Below, piece after piece: positions 9,059-16,961 of a stretch of DNA of 64,000 bases. The stretch comes from Bradyrhizobium sp. CCBAU 53351 (lineage in GTDB: Bacteria; Pseudomonadota; Alphaproteobacteria; Rhizobiales; Xanthobacteraceae), in assembly GCF_015291745.1 (NCBI RefSeq), contig NZ_CP030059.1, positions 7,095,501-7,159,500 of the forward strand, written 5' to 3'. The notes under the pieces were generated by a model. That model saw only the letters and a program-made list of their open reading frames with translations, was not told the DNA's origin and did no database searches. Position 1 is the first letter of the stretch. Each line of letters starts with the position of its first letter. The position numbers and the translations under genes are program-made.

Positions 9059-9995
9059 GGCCAGCCCTCCCGAGCAGGCCCATGATGCCGCCGCGGCCGA
9101 ACAGCACGATCAGCAGCAGCAGCGGGCCCATGATCAGCGCCCAATATTCGGTGATCTGCGACAGGAACTCTTCGAGCAGCAGGAACACCACCGCGCCGAT
9201 GATCGGGCCGAACAGCGTGCCCATGCCGCCCAGGATCACCATCACCATGAGGTCACCGGAGCGGGTCCAGTACATCACGGCCGGGCTGACGAAATCGGTG
9301 TTGTTGGCGAGCAGCGCGCCGGCGAGCCCGCACATGGTCCCTGAGATGACGAAGCAGACGAGCTTGTAGCGCTTGGCGGGAAAGCCGATCGCCTGCATGC
9401 GCTGCTCGTTGGAACGCAGGCCCTGCACGACGAGGCCGAAGCGCGAATTGACGATGCGCCAGATCAGGAAGACGACGCCGAGCAGGCAGGCGAGGCAGAG
9501 ATAGTAGAACTGCGTGCGGTTCGAGAGGTTAATCAACCCGGAGAAGTCGCTGCGCTTGTAGACGGTGAGGCCGTCATCGCCGCCGTAACGCGCAAGGCCT
9601 GAGGCGACGTAATAGGCCATTTGCGCGAAGGCCAGCGTGATCATGATGAAATAGACGCCGCGGGTGCGCAAAGAGAGCGCGCCGATCACCAGCGCATAGA
9701 TGGCGGAGGCCGCGAGCGCGACCGGGAACTGGATGAAGCCGGACCCTATGCCTTCCTGCGCGAGCATGCCGACCGCGTAGCCGCCGATGCCGAGATAGGC
9801 GGCGTGGCCGAAGCTCATCATGCCGCCAAAACCCATGATGAGGTTGAGGCTCGCGGCCGCCAGCGCCAGGATGATGATGCGGGTGAACAGCGTCAGGATG
9901 AAGATGTTGCCGCTAAGCTGCGAATAGAGCGGCAGCAGCAGGAGGCCCGCCAGCATCAGGGCCGTGACGGCCTTGCTCACAGTCAAACTCTTCAT
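9051..9995 (-). CDS. livM: HAAT-type ABC transporter permease (LivM-like)
   Basis: A 314-aa inner-membrane permease with about eight to ten hydrophobic segments and the LivM signature region (LNLIMGFGGMMSFGHAAYLG, about residues 46-65). The open frame extends far upstream, but the ATG at 9993-9995 is chosen because it overlaps the stop of livH in an ATGA arrangement and gives the usual family length. It forms the membrane channel together with LivH. Confidence 0.92.
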   Translation of the reverse strand: MKSLTVSKAVTALMLAGLLLLPLYSQLSGNIFILTLFTRIIILALAAASLNLIMGFGGMMSFGHAAYLGIGGYAVGMLAQEGIGSGFIQFPVALAASAIYALVIGALSLRTRGVYFIMITLAFAQMAYYVASGLARYGGDDGLTVYKRSDFSGLINLSNRTQFYYLCLACLLGVVFLIWRIVNSRFGLVVQGLRSNEQRMQAIGFPAKRYKLVCFVISGTMCGLAGALLANNTDFVSPAVMYWTRSGDLMVMVILGGMGTLFGPIIGAVVFLLLEEFLSQITEYWALIMGPLLLLIVLFGRGGIMGLLGRAGRG

Positions 9996-10909
9996 CGGCG
10001 ATTGGCCGGAAACAGCCCCTCCGGCCGCACCACCAGCACGATCGCCATCAGGAGATAGATCAGCATGGAGGACAGCGCGGGCGCGGCGGTGGAGGCGGCG
10101 GCGCCGCTCAAGATCTGCCGGAGCAGATTGGGCAGGAAGGCGCGGCCGAGCGTGTCGATCATGCCGACGAAGATCGCGGCGAGGAACGCGCCGCGGATCG
10201 AGCCGATGCCGCCGATCACGATGATGACGAAGGCGAGGATCAGGATGTTCTCGCCCATGCCGATCTGCACGGTGAGGATCGGCGCCTGCATCAGCCCGGC
10301 CAATCCGGCGAGCGCCGCACCGAGGCCGAACACCAGGGTGTAGAGCAGCTTGATGTTGATGCCGAGCGCACCGATCATCTCGCGGTTGGAGGCCCCTGCC
10401 CGGATCAGCATGCCGATGCGGGTGCGCATCACGCCGAGATAGAGCAAGAGCGCCACCAGCAGTGCCACGACGATGATGGCGAGGCGATAGGCGGGATAGT
10501 GAATGCCGGGCAGGATCGGCACCGGCACCGTGAGCCAGGCCGGCAGCGGCAGCGCGAGGCCCGCCGGGCCCCAGATCAGCCGCACGGCTTCGTTGAAGAA
10601 CAGGATCAGGCCGAAGGTTGCGAGCACATGGTCGAGATGGTCGCGGCCGTAGAGATGCCGCAGCGCGCTCATCTCGAGCACGATGCCGAGCACCAGCGTC
10701 GCGCCCAGCGCCAGCAGCGCGCCGAGCAGGAAGCTGCCGGTCCACGCCGCGAAGGTCGCGGCGAAATAGGCGCCCATCATGTAGAGCGAGCCGTGCGCGA
10801 GGTTGACGAGATCCATGATCCCGAACACCAGCGTCAGGCCGGCGGCGAGCAGGAACAGCAGCAGGCCGAACTGCAATCCGTTCAGGAACTGTTCGACGAC
10901 GAGCAGCAT
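9992..10909 (-). CDS. livH: HAAT-type ABC transporter permease (LivH-like)
   Basis: A 305-aa permease, first gene of the operon. It is strongly hydrophobic with the LivH features LTLVFGIMDLVNLAHGSLYM (about residues 25-44) and GGIGSIRGAFLAAIFVG in the last third. The stop overlaps the livM start by 4 bases. Upstream, 10910-11258 should hold the promoter. The nearest binding proteins without their own permeases are encoded at 23462 and 26386, and either could serve this transporter. Confidence 0.92.
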   Translation of the reverse strand: MLLVVEQFLNGLQFGLLLFLLAAGLTLVFGIMDLVNLAHGSLYMMGAYFAATFAAWTGSFLLGALLALGATLVLGIVLEMSALRHLYGRDHLDHVLATFGLILFFNEAVRLIWGPAGLALPLPAWLTVPVPILPGIHYPAYRLAIIVVALLVALLLYLGVMRTRIGMLIRAGASNREMIGALGINIKLLYTLVFGLGAALAGLAGLMQAPILTVQIGMGENILILAFVIIVIGGIGSIRGAFLAAIFVGMIDTLGRAFLPNLLRQILSGAAASTAAPALSSMLIYLLMAIVLVVRPEGLFPANRR

Positions 10910-11258
10910 CAGGACTCTTTCAGGCGCATACGGACGCGCGCCGATGTTCGAACACAGTCGCCATCAGTGAAAGAGCTCCCCCTGCCTCATCAAGGCGGAA
11001 AAATGGGTAATGGCAGTATCGTTCCGAGGCAAGAGCGATTCGACACCAAACATGCACTTTGTTGCATGCCGATGCATGCGATCAAAATGACCTTGCAAAA
11101 TGACCTTGCAAGAAGGCTGCCGCGCCGGGCTGGGGCAACCTGCCGCACGTCGTCATGCCCGGCTTGTCCCGGGCATGACGACCTCTGTCGCATGAATGCG
11201 ATCACCCTCCCCCGTTGCCGGAGGAGGGTGCCGCAATCTGTCGGATCCCTGGATGCGT
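10910..11258. other. 349-bp region upstream of livH with direct and inverted repeats
   Basis: No gene is apparent. It holds a perfect 13-bp tandem duplication (AAAATGACCTTGC at 11084-11096 and 11097-11109), an ATGCA/TGCAT inverted pair (11052-11067), and a long hairpin described separately. The promoter of the liv operon is expected here, but I cannot place its -35/-10 boxes with confidence. Confidence 0.5.
11149..11182. repeat. Long hairpin repeat of the CGTCATGCCCGG family
   Basis: Perfect 14-bp arms (GTCGTCATGCCCGG at 11149-11162 and its complement at 11169-11182) around a 6-base loop. It matches a repeat type found in many copies in bradyrhizobial genomes. It could also stop transcription coming out of the 72-aa gene. 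Confidence 0.7.
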
Positions 11259-11477
11259 CTAGTGCGACGTCATCTGCTGGGGGAGGTCATCCGGTTCGGC
11301 GAGCACGCTGTTGGCCGTCGAGGCCTCCAGCGCCGCCATCCGGAACAGATAGGCGAGTGTCGCCAATCCGGTGTCTTCCGCCATTTGCGCCAGCTCCAGC
11401 GCCATGTCGGACATGTAGCCGAGAGTCTCGTCCCTGGTCTGCGCCATGATCTGGCTGTCCCGCATCATGTTCGACAT
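11259..11477 (-). CDS. Small conserved-looking protein downstream of the LuxI gene (72 aa)
   Basis: An open frame of 72 codons begins one base after the end of the LuxI gene, with an AGAG-containing ribosome site, so it is co-transcribed and probably translationally coupled. The product is acidic and Met/Ala-rich (MSNMMRDSQIMAQTRDETLG at the start) and predicted helical, with no signal peptide or membrane segment. I do not recognise a family. Its position suggests a quorum-linked role. Confidence 0.65.
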   Translation of the reverse strand: MSNMMRDSQIMAQTRDETLGYMSDMALELAQMAEDTGLATLAYLFRMAALEASTANSVLAEPDDLPQQMTSH

Positions 11478-11478
11478 C

Positions 11479-12138
11479 TCAGGCACTCTTTCGTTGCGCG
11501 GCTGCAGCGCCGCAAAGGTTGGCACGGGCGACGGCGTCCAGATGCGGGCCGTCCTGGCGCACGACCGAAGCCATGCCGATACGATCGTGCAGGGCGTCGA
11601 CCGTCTCGCGACGAATATCGATGGTGGCCGCCATGGTCCATGCGTTCTCCACCAGCGCCGGCAGGCCAAGCGGGGTCACCACGAAGCCGGCCTCGTGGAA
11701 GCGCGGCAGCCACCAGGTTTCCATGATCGCGCTGACCTGCGCGATTCCTTGCGCGAGGCAGAACTCCTGCACCGCGGCCATCAGTTGCAGATTGAGCGCG
11801 CCATCGCGACGATCGCGCACGACGAAATAACGCGACCATTCCCAGATCAGCGGATCCGCAGGGCAGCCGCGAACCGACGCCAGATGCGGGAACACTTCGC
11901 TCATCATCGAGGGCTTGGTGGTGGGATAGAGCCGGTGACCACCGATGACCCGCCGTCCCTCCAGCGCGAGCAGATAGACGGTATCCTCGTCGTCGTAGGA
12001 ATCGATCTCGCGGCAATCCGGCCTGCGCAGCGTCTCCCAGCGCCGCTCCTCGACGAAGACCTCATGACGCAGCCGGAAATGCTGCTCGATCACGTCTTCA
12101 TAGAGGTGGCGATTTACCGCAGAAATTGCGTGAATCAT
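11479..12138 (-). CDS. bjaI: Acyl-homoserine-lactone synthase, BjaI type
   Basis: A LuxI-family enzyme that joins S-adenosylmethionine with an acyl group to make an acyl-homoserine lactone. The N-terminal signature FRLRHEVFVEERRWETL, the acidic DSYDDEDTVYLL, the RVIGGHRLYP strand and the IWEWSRYFV segment are all present. The wording closely matches BjaI of Bradyrhizobium, known to use isovaleryl-CoA rather than an acyl-ACP; the related BraI uses cinnamoyl-CoA, so the acyl group is not certain from sequence. The ATG at 12136-12138 (MIHAISAVNRH) is preferred because GGGGG lies 5 bases upstream; an in-frame ATG four codons earlier (12148-12150) is possible. Length is 219 aa. A lux-box-like palindrome lies upstream. 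Confidence 0.93.
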   Translation of the reverse strand: MIHAISAVNRHLYEDVIEQHFRLRHEVFVEERRWETLRRPDCREIDSYDDEDTVYLLALEGRRVIGGHRLYPTTKPSMMSEVFPHLASVRGCPADPLIWEWSRYFVVRDRRDGALNLQLMAAVQEFCLAQGIAQVSAIMETWWLPRFHEAGFVVTPLGLPALVENAWTMAATIDIRRETVDALHDRIGMASVVRQDGPHLDAVARANLCGAAAAQRKSA

Positions 12139-12194
12139 AAAAACCCCCATTCAGCCTCAATGGGAGCAGAGTCTGCGAAAACAGCCGGGTTCGG

Positions 12195-12214
12195 TATTGG
12201 GAAATTTCCCAGTA
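12195..12214. promoter_or_regulatory. lux-box-like palindrome, probable BjaR1 site
   Basis: The perfect 14-bp palindrome TGGGAAATTTCCCA (12198-12211) extends to 20 bp with one mismatch. It is about 60 bp upstream of the bjaI start and just after the bjaR1 stop, the right place for autoinduction of bjaI by BjaR1 bound to its homoserine lactone. This is typical of LuxR-family operators. Confidence 0.75.
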
Positions 12215-12220
12215 CGGCGC

Positions 12221-12958
12221 TCAAGGAGCGATGATCTTGCTCCGAATCGCAAGCGCGACCGCATGCGTGCGGTTGACGGCACCAAGCTTGCGCGCGGCGG
12301 TTGCAAGATGCTCTTCGGCAGTGCGTTGCGTGATGTGCAGGATCTCGCCGATTTCCCAGGCCGACTTGCCCTGCGAGGCCCAGGAGATCACTTCGCGCTC
12401 GCGCGGGGTGAGGCGCGTCGACGGATAAGGCGCCGGCTCGAGCAGTCGGCGAATGTGGTCGAAGCCGTACATCGCCATCAGGTGCAGTGCCGGCTTGCTG
12501 CGCGGATTGAGGTCGAGATGAACGCCGCCAAGCGACACCGCGGCTTCATAGCCGGTGAGGCCGTGGATCGGCACGATGAAGCCCCGCGACATCCGAAAGT
12601 CGGTGGCGCGGTTCATCACCTCGGCCGCATTCGGCTCGAGGTCGGCATCGTAGGGCGCTTCCGACCATTCGAACGGATTGACCGACCGCCGGCACAGCCG
12701 CACCACGGGATCGAAGCGGTCGTAATTGTTCTGGGTGTAGAGGCTGAACCAGCCCGCCGGCCAGCGCTTGGCGAGCACCATCTGTGCAAACCGCTGGTCG
12801 GGATTTGGCAATCCCGTCACGATGATGGTTTCGAAACCGAAGCGGCCGAAAGCCGTCTCAAGCGCATTCATCGCGTCCGGAACCTTGGTATAGGCTCCGA
12901 GCCCTTCGATGAAGTCGAGCGCCTCGCGGCCATAGTCAACGGCATCAACGGCGGACAT
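12221..12958 (-). CDS. bjaR1: LuxR-family quorum-sensing regulator, BjaR1 type
   Basis: A 245-aa regulator with an N-terminal autoinducer-binding domain (conserved W66, Y/W pocket and D-P-V segment YDRFDPVVRLC) and a C-terminal LuxR helix-turn-helix (TPREREVISWASQGKSAWEI, then ITQRTAEEHLATAARKLG, about residues 183-220). It lies directly upstream of bjaI on the same strand with the operator between them, as in Bradyrhizobium bjaR1-bjaI. It should activate bjaI at very low lactone concentrations. Confidence 0.93.
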   Translation of the reverse strand: MSAVDAVDYGREALDFIEGLGAYTKVPDAMNALETAFGRFGFETIIVTGLPNPDQRFAQMVLAKRWPAGWFSLYTQNNYDRFDPVVRLCRRSVNPFEWSEAPYDADLEPNAAEVMNRATDFRMSRGFIVPIHGLTGYEAAVSLGGVHLDLNPRSKPALHLMAMYGFDHIRRLLEPAPYPSTRLTPREREVISWASQGKSAWEIGEILHITQRTAEEHLATAARKLGAVNRTHAVALAIRSKIIAP

Positions 12959-13127
12959 CGGTACGTTTCCTGACCTTGGCCCTCGCCATATAGCACGTAT
13001 TTGGGCGCGGCCTCAAATCTGCTGCGACCGTAGTTTCCCGGTGCGCATCCGGCCTGAAGAATTAAACTACTTGTGGCAGAATTGACCTCACGATACACCT
13101 CAACGCGTCCGAAGCGGGAAAACCACG

Positions 13128-13304
13128 ATGGAAGACGAGGACATCGCCCTCAACAGCGTGCTCGGCCTGGAATTGAATCGCGTGTTTTTCGCCGTCCGCG
13201 AAACGGCAAACAAGCAGAAGATCATCGAGTTCGCGCGCAAGGTGCTGCAAAGCGAGTGTGCGGAGTTGGCCGACAGCGTCTCGCCCGAGGGCCCGGCGAG
13301 CTAG
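13128..13304 (+). CDS. Small hypothetical protein (58 aa)
   Basis: A 58-codon frame with strong G/C preference in third positions, as in the real genes nearby. The product is acidic and amphipathic (ends: MEDEDIALNSVLGLELNRVF and ELADSVSPEGPAS), probably two helices, cytoplasmic, without Cys pairs or membrane segment. It is divergent from bjaR1. I do not recognise a family. A competing 145-codon frame on the other strand (13062-13499) covers it. Confidence 0.6.
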   Translation: MEDEDIALNSVLGLELNRVFFAVRETANKQKIIEFARKVLQSECAELADSVSPEGPAS

Positions 13305-13649
13305 AGCGCAGTTGCGGTAAGCGACCATGCGACAGATCGCGCGCCGCCGCCCTTCCATTTGAGCGCGCTGTCGAAACAATCCGGCCGCGAAGTTACTCTC
13401 CTCCCATTCGAGAAGGCGACGAGGCCGGCCGAGCCGCGTGCCCCGGACGAAGCGCAGCGTCTCTTCGACGATGCGCCACAAGAGCCGGTGCCCACCCATC
13501 CGCAACCTCCTCTCTGGCCTTTTAGGTCCTGACTCCGCGCCGGGAACGCGAGAGCGGCTCGCTCTCCACAGCGACGCACTTGCCGCTGGATGACACCGAT
13601 GCTCTCGTGAGATGATCGCCGCCACGATCCTCTTTCGGATGCCAAGAGC
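13305..13649. other. 345-bp region without a convincing gene
   Basis: Mostly coding-like GC content but with no supported gene on the + strand. On the - strand an ATG at 13497-13499 is preceded by a good AGGAGG site 6 bases away and opens a 145-codon frame to 13062. Its Arg-rich product resembles no family I know, and it would overlap the better-supported 58-aa gene, so I leave it unassigned. The LysR promoter must lie near the right end. Confidence 0.35.
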
Positions 13650-14627
13650 ATGATGACGCTGCGTCAGGTTGAAGTGATCCGTGCCGTGATGGTGACGGGT
13701 ACGATCGGCGGCGCGGCGAAGCTGCTCAACGTCTCCGCGCCGGGGATCAGCCGCCTCGTCAAATACACCGAGCGCTCGCTCGGCATCCGCTTCTTCCAGC
13801 GCCAGAACGGACGCTACTTCCCGACGCCGGAAGCCGAGAACATCTTCGAGCAGATCAACGGCGTCTACAAGAAGGTCGACGACCTCTCCGAGATCATCTC
13901 CAAGATCGGCCGTGGCGGCCTCTCCGAACTGCGGATCGGCTCGGTGCCCAGCATCTCGCAGGTGATGGTGCCCCGCGCGATCGAGCGCGTCCGGCGCCGC
14001 TATCCCGACCTCGGCATCGACATCAACATCCTCAAGCTCGAGGAGGCCATCGACTATCTCATGCTCGGCCGCGGCGAGTGCGTCGCGATGAGCTACCGGC
14101 TCGAGCATTCCGCGCTCGACTTCATGCCGCTCGCATCGGGCGAGCTGTATTGCATTGTCCCGCCGGGCCACGAGCTTGCCGGCCGCAAGCAGGTCTCGGC
14201 CGCCGAGATCACCCGCTATCCCTTGATCGGCATCGATCCCAACGACCCTTACGGCCGGATCATGGCCGAGATCTTCGCGCGCCACCGGCTCGACTACAAC
14301 ATCACCATCCGCGCGCGCTTTGGCACCACGGTCTGCGCGCTGGTGAAGGCGGGGCTCGGCATCGCCATCATCGACCAATTCACCGTAGCTCATGGCGGCT
14401 ATCCCGGGATCGAGCTCCTGAAGATCACCGAGCCGACGCGGTTCGACACCTACATCGCGGTCAAGCGCGGCGCGCCGCTGTCGCTCCATGCCGAGTCTTT
14501 CATCGAGGCGCTGCGCGCCGAGATGCGTGCGGTCGAGCCGTCCCGCGGCAACGGCAAGGGTGGCAACGGCAAGGCCGTGCCGGGCGGTCCCGGCAAGGCC
14601 GCGCCGGCGCGCGGGCGGAAGAAATAA
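13650..14627 (+). CDS. LysR family transcriptional regulator
   Basis: A 325-aa LysR protein: N-terminal helix-turn-helix (LRQVEVIRAVMVTGTIGGAA, residues 4-23, then SAPGISRLVKYTERSLG) and an effector-binding domain reading to about residue 295. An unusual Gly/Lys/Pro-rich tail follows (about residues 298-325, GNGKGGNGKAVPGG...GRKK) that is probably disordered and basic. It sits 153 bp before the shikimate-dehydrogenase homologue and faces the same way, so it is the likely regulator of the quinate/shikimate operon. The inducer is inferred to be a pathway intermediate. Confidence 0.9.
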   Translation: MMTLRQVEVIRAVMVTGTIGGAAKLLNVSAPGISRLVKYTERSLGIRFFQRQNGRYFPTPEAENIFEQINGVYKKVDDLSEIISKIGRGGLSELRIGSVPSISQVMVPRAIERVRRRYPDLGIDINILKLEEAIDYLMLGRGECVAMSYRLEHSALDFMPLASGELYCIVPPGHELAGRKQVSAAEITRYPLIGIDPNDPYGRIMAEIFARHRLDYNITIRARFGTTVCALVKAGLGIAIIDQFTVAHGGYPGIELLKITEPTRFDTYIAVKRGAPLSLHAESFIEALRAEMRAVEPSRGNGKGGNGKAVPGGPGKAAPARGRKK

Positions 14628-14780
14628 CATGATGTTAGGTTTGTCGGATAAATGGGTAATTGTGTTAGGCAGGGGAAAGGCTATCGTCGGGCCGGAAGCC
14701 CCTTTGACGCCCCTTGGAATTGCGCGGGGTTCTCCGCTAATGACCGGGACCGAAAGCTCTCAACGAGACGATAGCGAACC

Positions 14781-15659
14781 ATGTCGACGCGCGGATCCGC
14801 CGCCAGCAAGAAGCTCCTCACCGGCCTGATCGGCGCGCCGATCGCGTCGTCCGCGTCGCCCGCCATGCATGAACGTGCCGCCGAGGCGCTCGGCCTGCGC
14901 GGGCACTATCAGCTCATCGAGGTCGCCGGCGCCGATGCGGCCGGCCTTCGCATGATGCTGGAAGGCGTACGGCGGCTCGGCTTTGCCGGCGTCAATGTCA
15001 CCTTTCCCTACAAGGAAGCGGTGGTCCCGCTGCTCGACGAGCTGGCGCCAACTGCGGCGACCATGGCCGCGGTCAACACCGTCGTCGTCAGGGATAACAG
15101 GCTGATCGGCCACAACACAGACACGACCGGCTTTGCGCGTGCCGTCGCACCGCTGCTGGCGCGCACCGGAAACGCAGTGGCGGTGATCGGCACCGGCGGC
15201 GTCGGCAAGGCGATCGCCTTTGCGCTGGCGAACCTGAAAGTGGCTGACCTCCGCATCTTCGACAGCGAGCTGGCGCGAGCGGAAAAGCTTGCGACGCTGC
15301 TGGCCCCGCACGGTGGTGCGCGGGTGGCCCGAAGCGTGGAGGACGCACTTGCCGGCGCAACCGGCCTCGTCAACGGCACGCCGGTCGGCATGCTGCCGAA
15401 CCGGGACACCCCGGTCCCGGCTTCGCTGCTGCGCGAAAACCTGTGGGTCGCCGACGCCGTCTATTCGCCGCTGATCACACCGCTGCTTGCCGCAGCGCGA
15501 GAGAAAGGCGCTCGGATCATGACCGGTCGCGAGCTCGCGATCTACCAGGCCGCCGACGCCTTCGAACTGTTCACCGGCCTTGCCCCATCGACCGAAGTCA
15601 TGGGAGAGGCTTTCGACGCCGTGATGGCTGCGCGCAACGCCGCCTATCAGGCAGCTTGA
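14781..15659 (+). CDS. aroE: Shikimate/quinate dehydrogenase (AroE family, probably catabolic)
   Basis: A 292-aa AroE-family protein with the substrate segment GAPIASSASPAMH, catalytic K78 (VNVTFPYKEA) and D114 (HNTDTTGF), and the nucleotide motif GTGGVGKA (137-144). At the end of the second strand of the Rossmann fold is D161 (LRIFDSELARAE) rather than the Arg-containing NADP motif of biosynthetic AroE. This points to NAD and therefore to oxidation of shikimate or quinate. The neighbours encode a transporter and a 3-dehydroshikimate dehydratase, which fits a catabolic role. Quinate versus shikimate preference cannot be decided from sequence. Confidence 0.88.
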   Translation: MSTRGSAASKKLLTGLIGAPIASSASPAMHERAAEALGLRGHYQLIEVAGADAAGLRMMLEGVRRLGFAGVNVTFPYKEAVVPLLDELAPTAATMAAVNTVVVRDNRLIGHNTDTTGFARAVAPLLARTGNAVAVIGTGGVGKAIAFALANLKVADLRIFDSELARAEKLATLLAPHGGARVARSVEDALAGATGLVNGTPVGMLPNRDTPVPASLLRENLWVADAVYSPLITPLLAAAREKGARIMTGRELAIYQAADAFELFTGLAPSTEVMGEAFDAVMAARNAAYQAA

Positions 15660-15714
15660 GGCAAAGCGGCCGGCACAAGGCCGCTTGCAAGATTTGAAAC
15701 GGGAGGAGAGGACG

Positions 15715-16845
15715 ATGAAATCAACGCTACTGGTGGGCACGCTGCTGACAGCCCTGACTGCAACGAGCGCCTTTGCCCAGGCGATCAAGCTCGCCGACGT
15801 CGCCGAGCTCTCGGGTGGCGGCGCCACCGTCGGCACCAATTGGAAGAACGGCATCGACCTCGCGATCGAGGAGATCAACGCCAAGGGCGGCGTGCTCGGC
15901 CGCAAGCTCGAGGTGACCCACGCCGACTCGCAGTCCAATCCGGGCGTAGCGCGCGCCCAGGTGCAGAAGGCGCTCGATGCCGAGCCCTATGTGCTGCTCG
16001 GGCCCGGCTATTCCGGCTCGGTGAAGGTGACGGCGCCGCTGGCGGCCGAAGCCGGCATCGCGCAGATCATGGGCGGCGAGGCCGCCGAGCTGACGCAGGC
16101 AGGCAACAAGTTTCTGTTCCGCACTTCCTTCGGCCAGCAATCCTCGATGCCGAAGGTCGCAAAATACATCCACGACGACATGAAGGCGAAGACGGTCGCG
16201 GTGGTCTGGGTCAACAACGATTTCGGCCGCGGCGGCCGCGACGTCGTCATCAAGGAGCTCGAGCGGCTCGGCTCCAAGGTGGTCGCCGACCTCTCCACTG
16301 AAGCCGGGCAGGCCGATTTCGCCGCCGACGTCGGCAAGATCAAGGCTGCCAATCCCGATGCCGTGTTCGTCTATCTCAACGAAGAAGAGAGCGCGCGCAT
16401 TCTGAAGGAGCTGAAGCGCCAGGGCGTCACCGCGCCGCTGATGGGCGAGACCACGCTGATCGGCCAGAAGGTGATCGAGCTTGCGGGCGATGCCGCCAAC
16501 GGCGCCCGCGGCCATGTCGGCCTCACCACCGATGCGCCGGTCGACCTCGTCAAGCAATTCCGCGAGAAGTTCTCCAAGAAGTACAATTACGTCCCCGATC
16601 ACAACGGCCTGAAGGGTTATCTCGCCGTCTACATGGTGAAGGCCACCACCGAGAAGATGGGCAAGGTCGACCCGAAGAAGTTCGCCGATACGCTGCACGG
16701 TCTCACCATCAAGGCCGCGGACGAGCCGGGCATCCTGATGGACGTCACCTTCAGCGACACCGGCGACATCGATCGCCAGAGCTTTCTGGTCGAGGTGGTC
16801 GAAGGCAAGCAGGTCGTGAAGCAGGTGCTGCCGAAGGTTAAGTGA
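15715..16845 (+). CDS. HAAT-type ABC transporter substrate-binding protein (quinate/shikimate cluster)
   Basis: A 376-aa periplasmic binding protein with a clear signal peptide (cleavage after AFA-QA, about residue 22) and the type I fold of the LivJ/LivK group. The ATG at 15715 is chosen because GGGAGGAGAG lies just upstream. It is the first transport gene after the dehydrogenase and is followed by matching permeases and ATPases. The ligand is inferred, from the enzymes in the operon, to be quinate, shikimate or a related cyclic polyol acid. Confidence 0.92.
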   Translation: MKSTLLVGTLLTALTATSAFAQAIKLADVAELSGGGATVGTNWKNGIDLAIEEINAKGGVLGRKLEVTHADSQSNPGVARAQVQKALDAEPYVLLGPGYSGSVKVTAPLAAEAGIAQIMGGEAAELTQAGNKFLFRTSFGQQSSMPKVAKYIHDDMKAKTVAVVWVNNDFGRGGRDVVIKELERLGSKVVADLSTEAGQADFAADVGKIKAANPDAVFVYLNEEESARILKELKRQGVTAPLMGETTLIGQKVIELAGDAANGARGHVGLTTDAPVDLVKQFREKFSKKYNYVPDHNGLKGYLAVYMVKATTEKMGKVDPKKFADTLHGLTIKAADEPGILMDVTFSDTGDIDRQSFLVEVVEGKQVVKQVLPKVK

Positions 16846-16854
16846 TCTTTGCCT

Positions 16855-16914
16855 CTCCCCGCGAGCGGGGAGATCTTTCTTCTCCCTCGCCCCGTTCTTG
16901 CGGGGAGAGGGGGC
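16855..16914. repeat. Two tandem hairpins between binding-protein and permease genes
   Basis: CTCCCCGC/GCGGGGAG (16855-16872) is followed by a second GC-rich hairpin (16881-16914) of the CTCTCCCCGC repeat family. Being inside an operon, they probably protect the upstream binding-protein mRNA or reduce read-through into the permease genes. Confidence 0.7.
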
Positions 16915-16961
16915 GATAGACCTGAATTCGCGTCGAGTTCACTCGGGCTCAAAGAGAACCC

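Noticed and set aside
9051..10745. A single 564-codon minus-strand frame covering livM and much of livH
   Set aside because: Only the part after the ATG at 9993-9995 encodes a permease. The upstream part is an Arg-rich out-of-frame reading of livH, and the ATGA overlap sets the true livM start.
13062..13499. A 145-codon minus-strand frame with an AGGAGG site
   Set aside because: The product is Arg-rich and without a recognisable fold, and it overlaps the 58-aa frame, which has better codon usage. It is not fully excluded.
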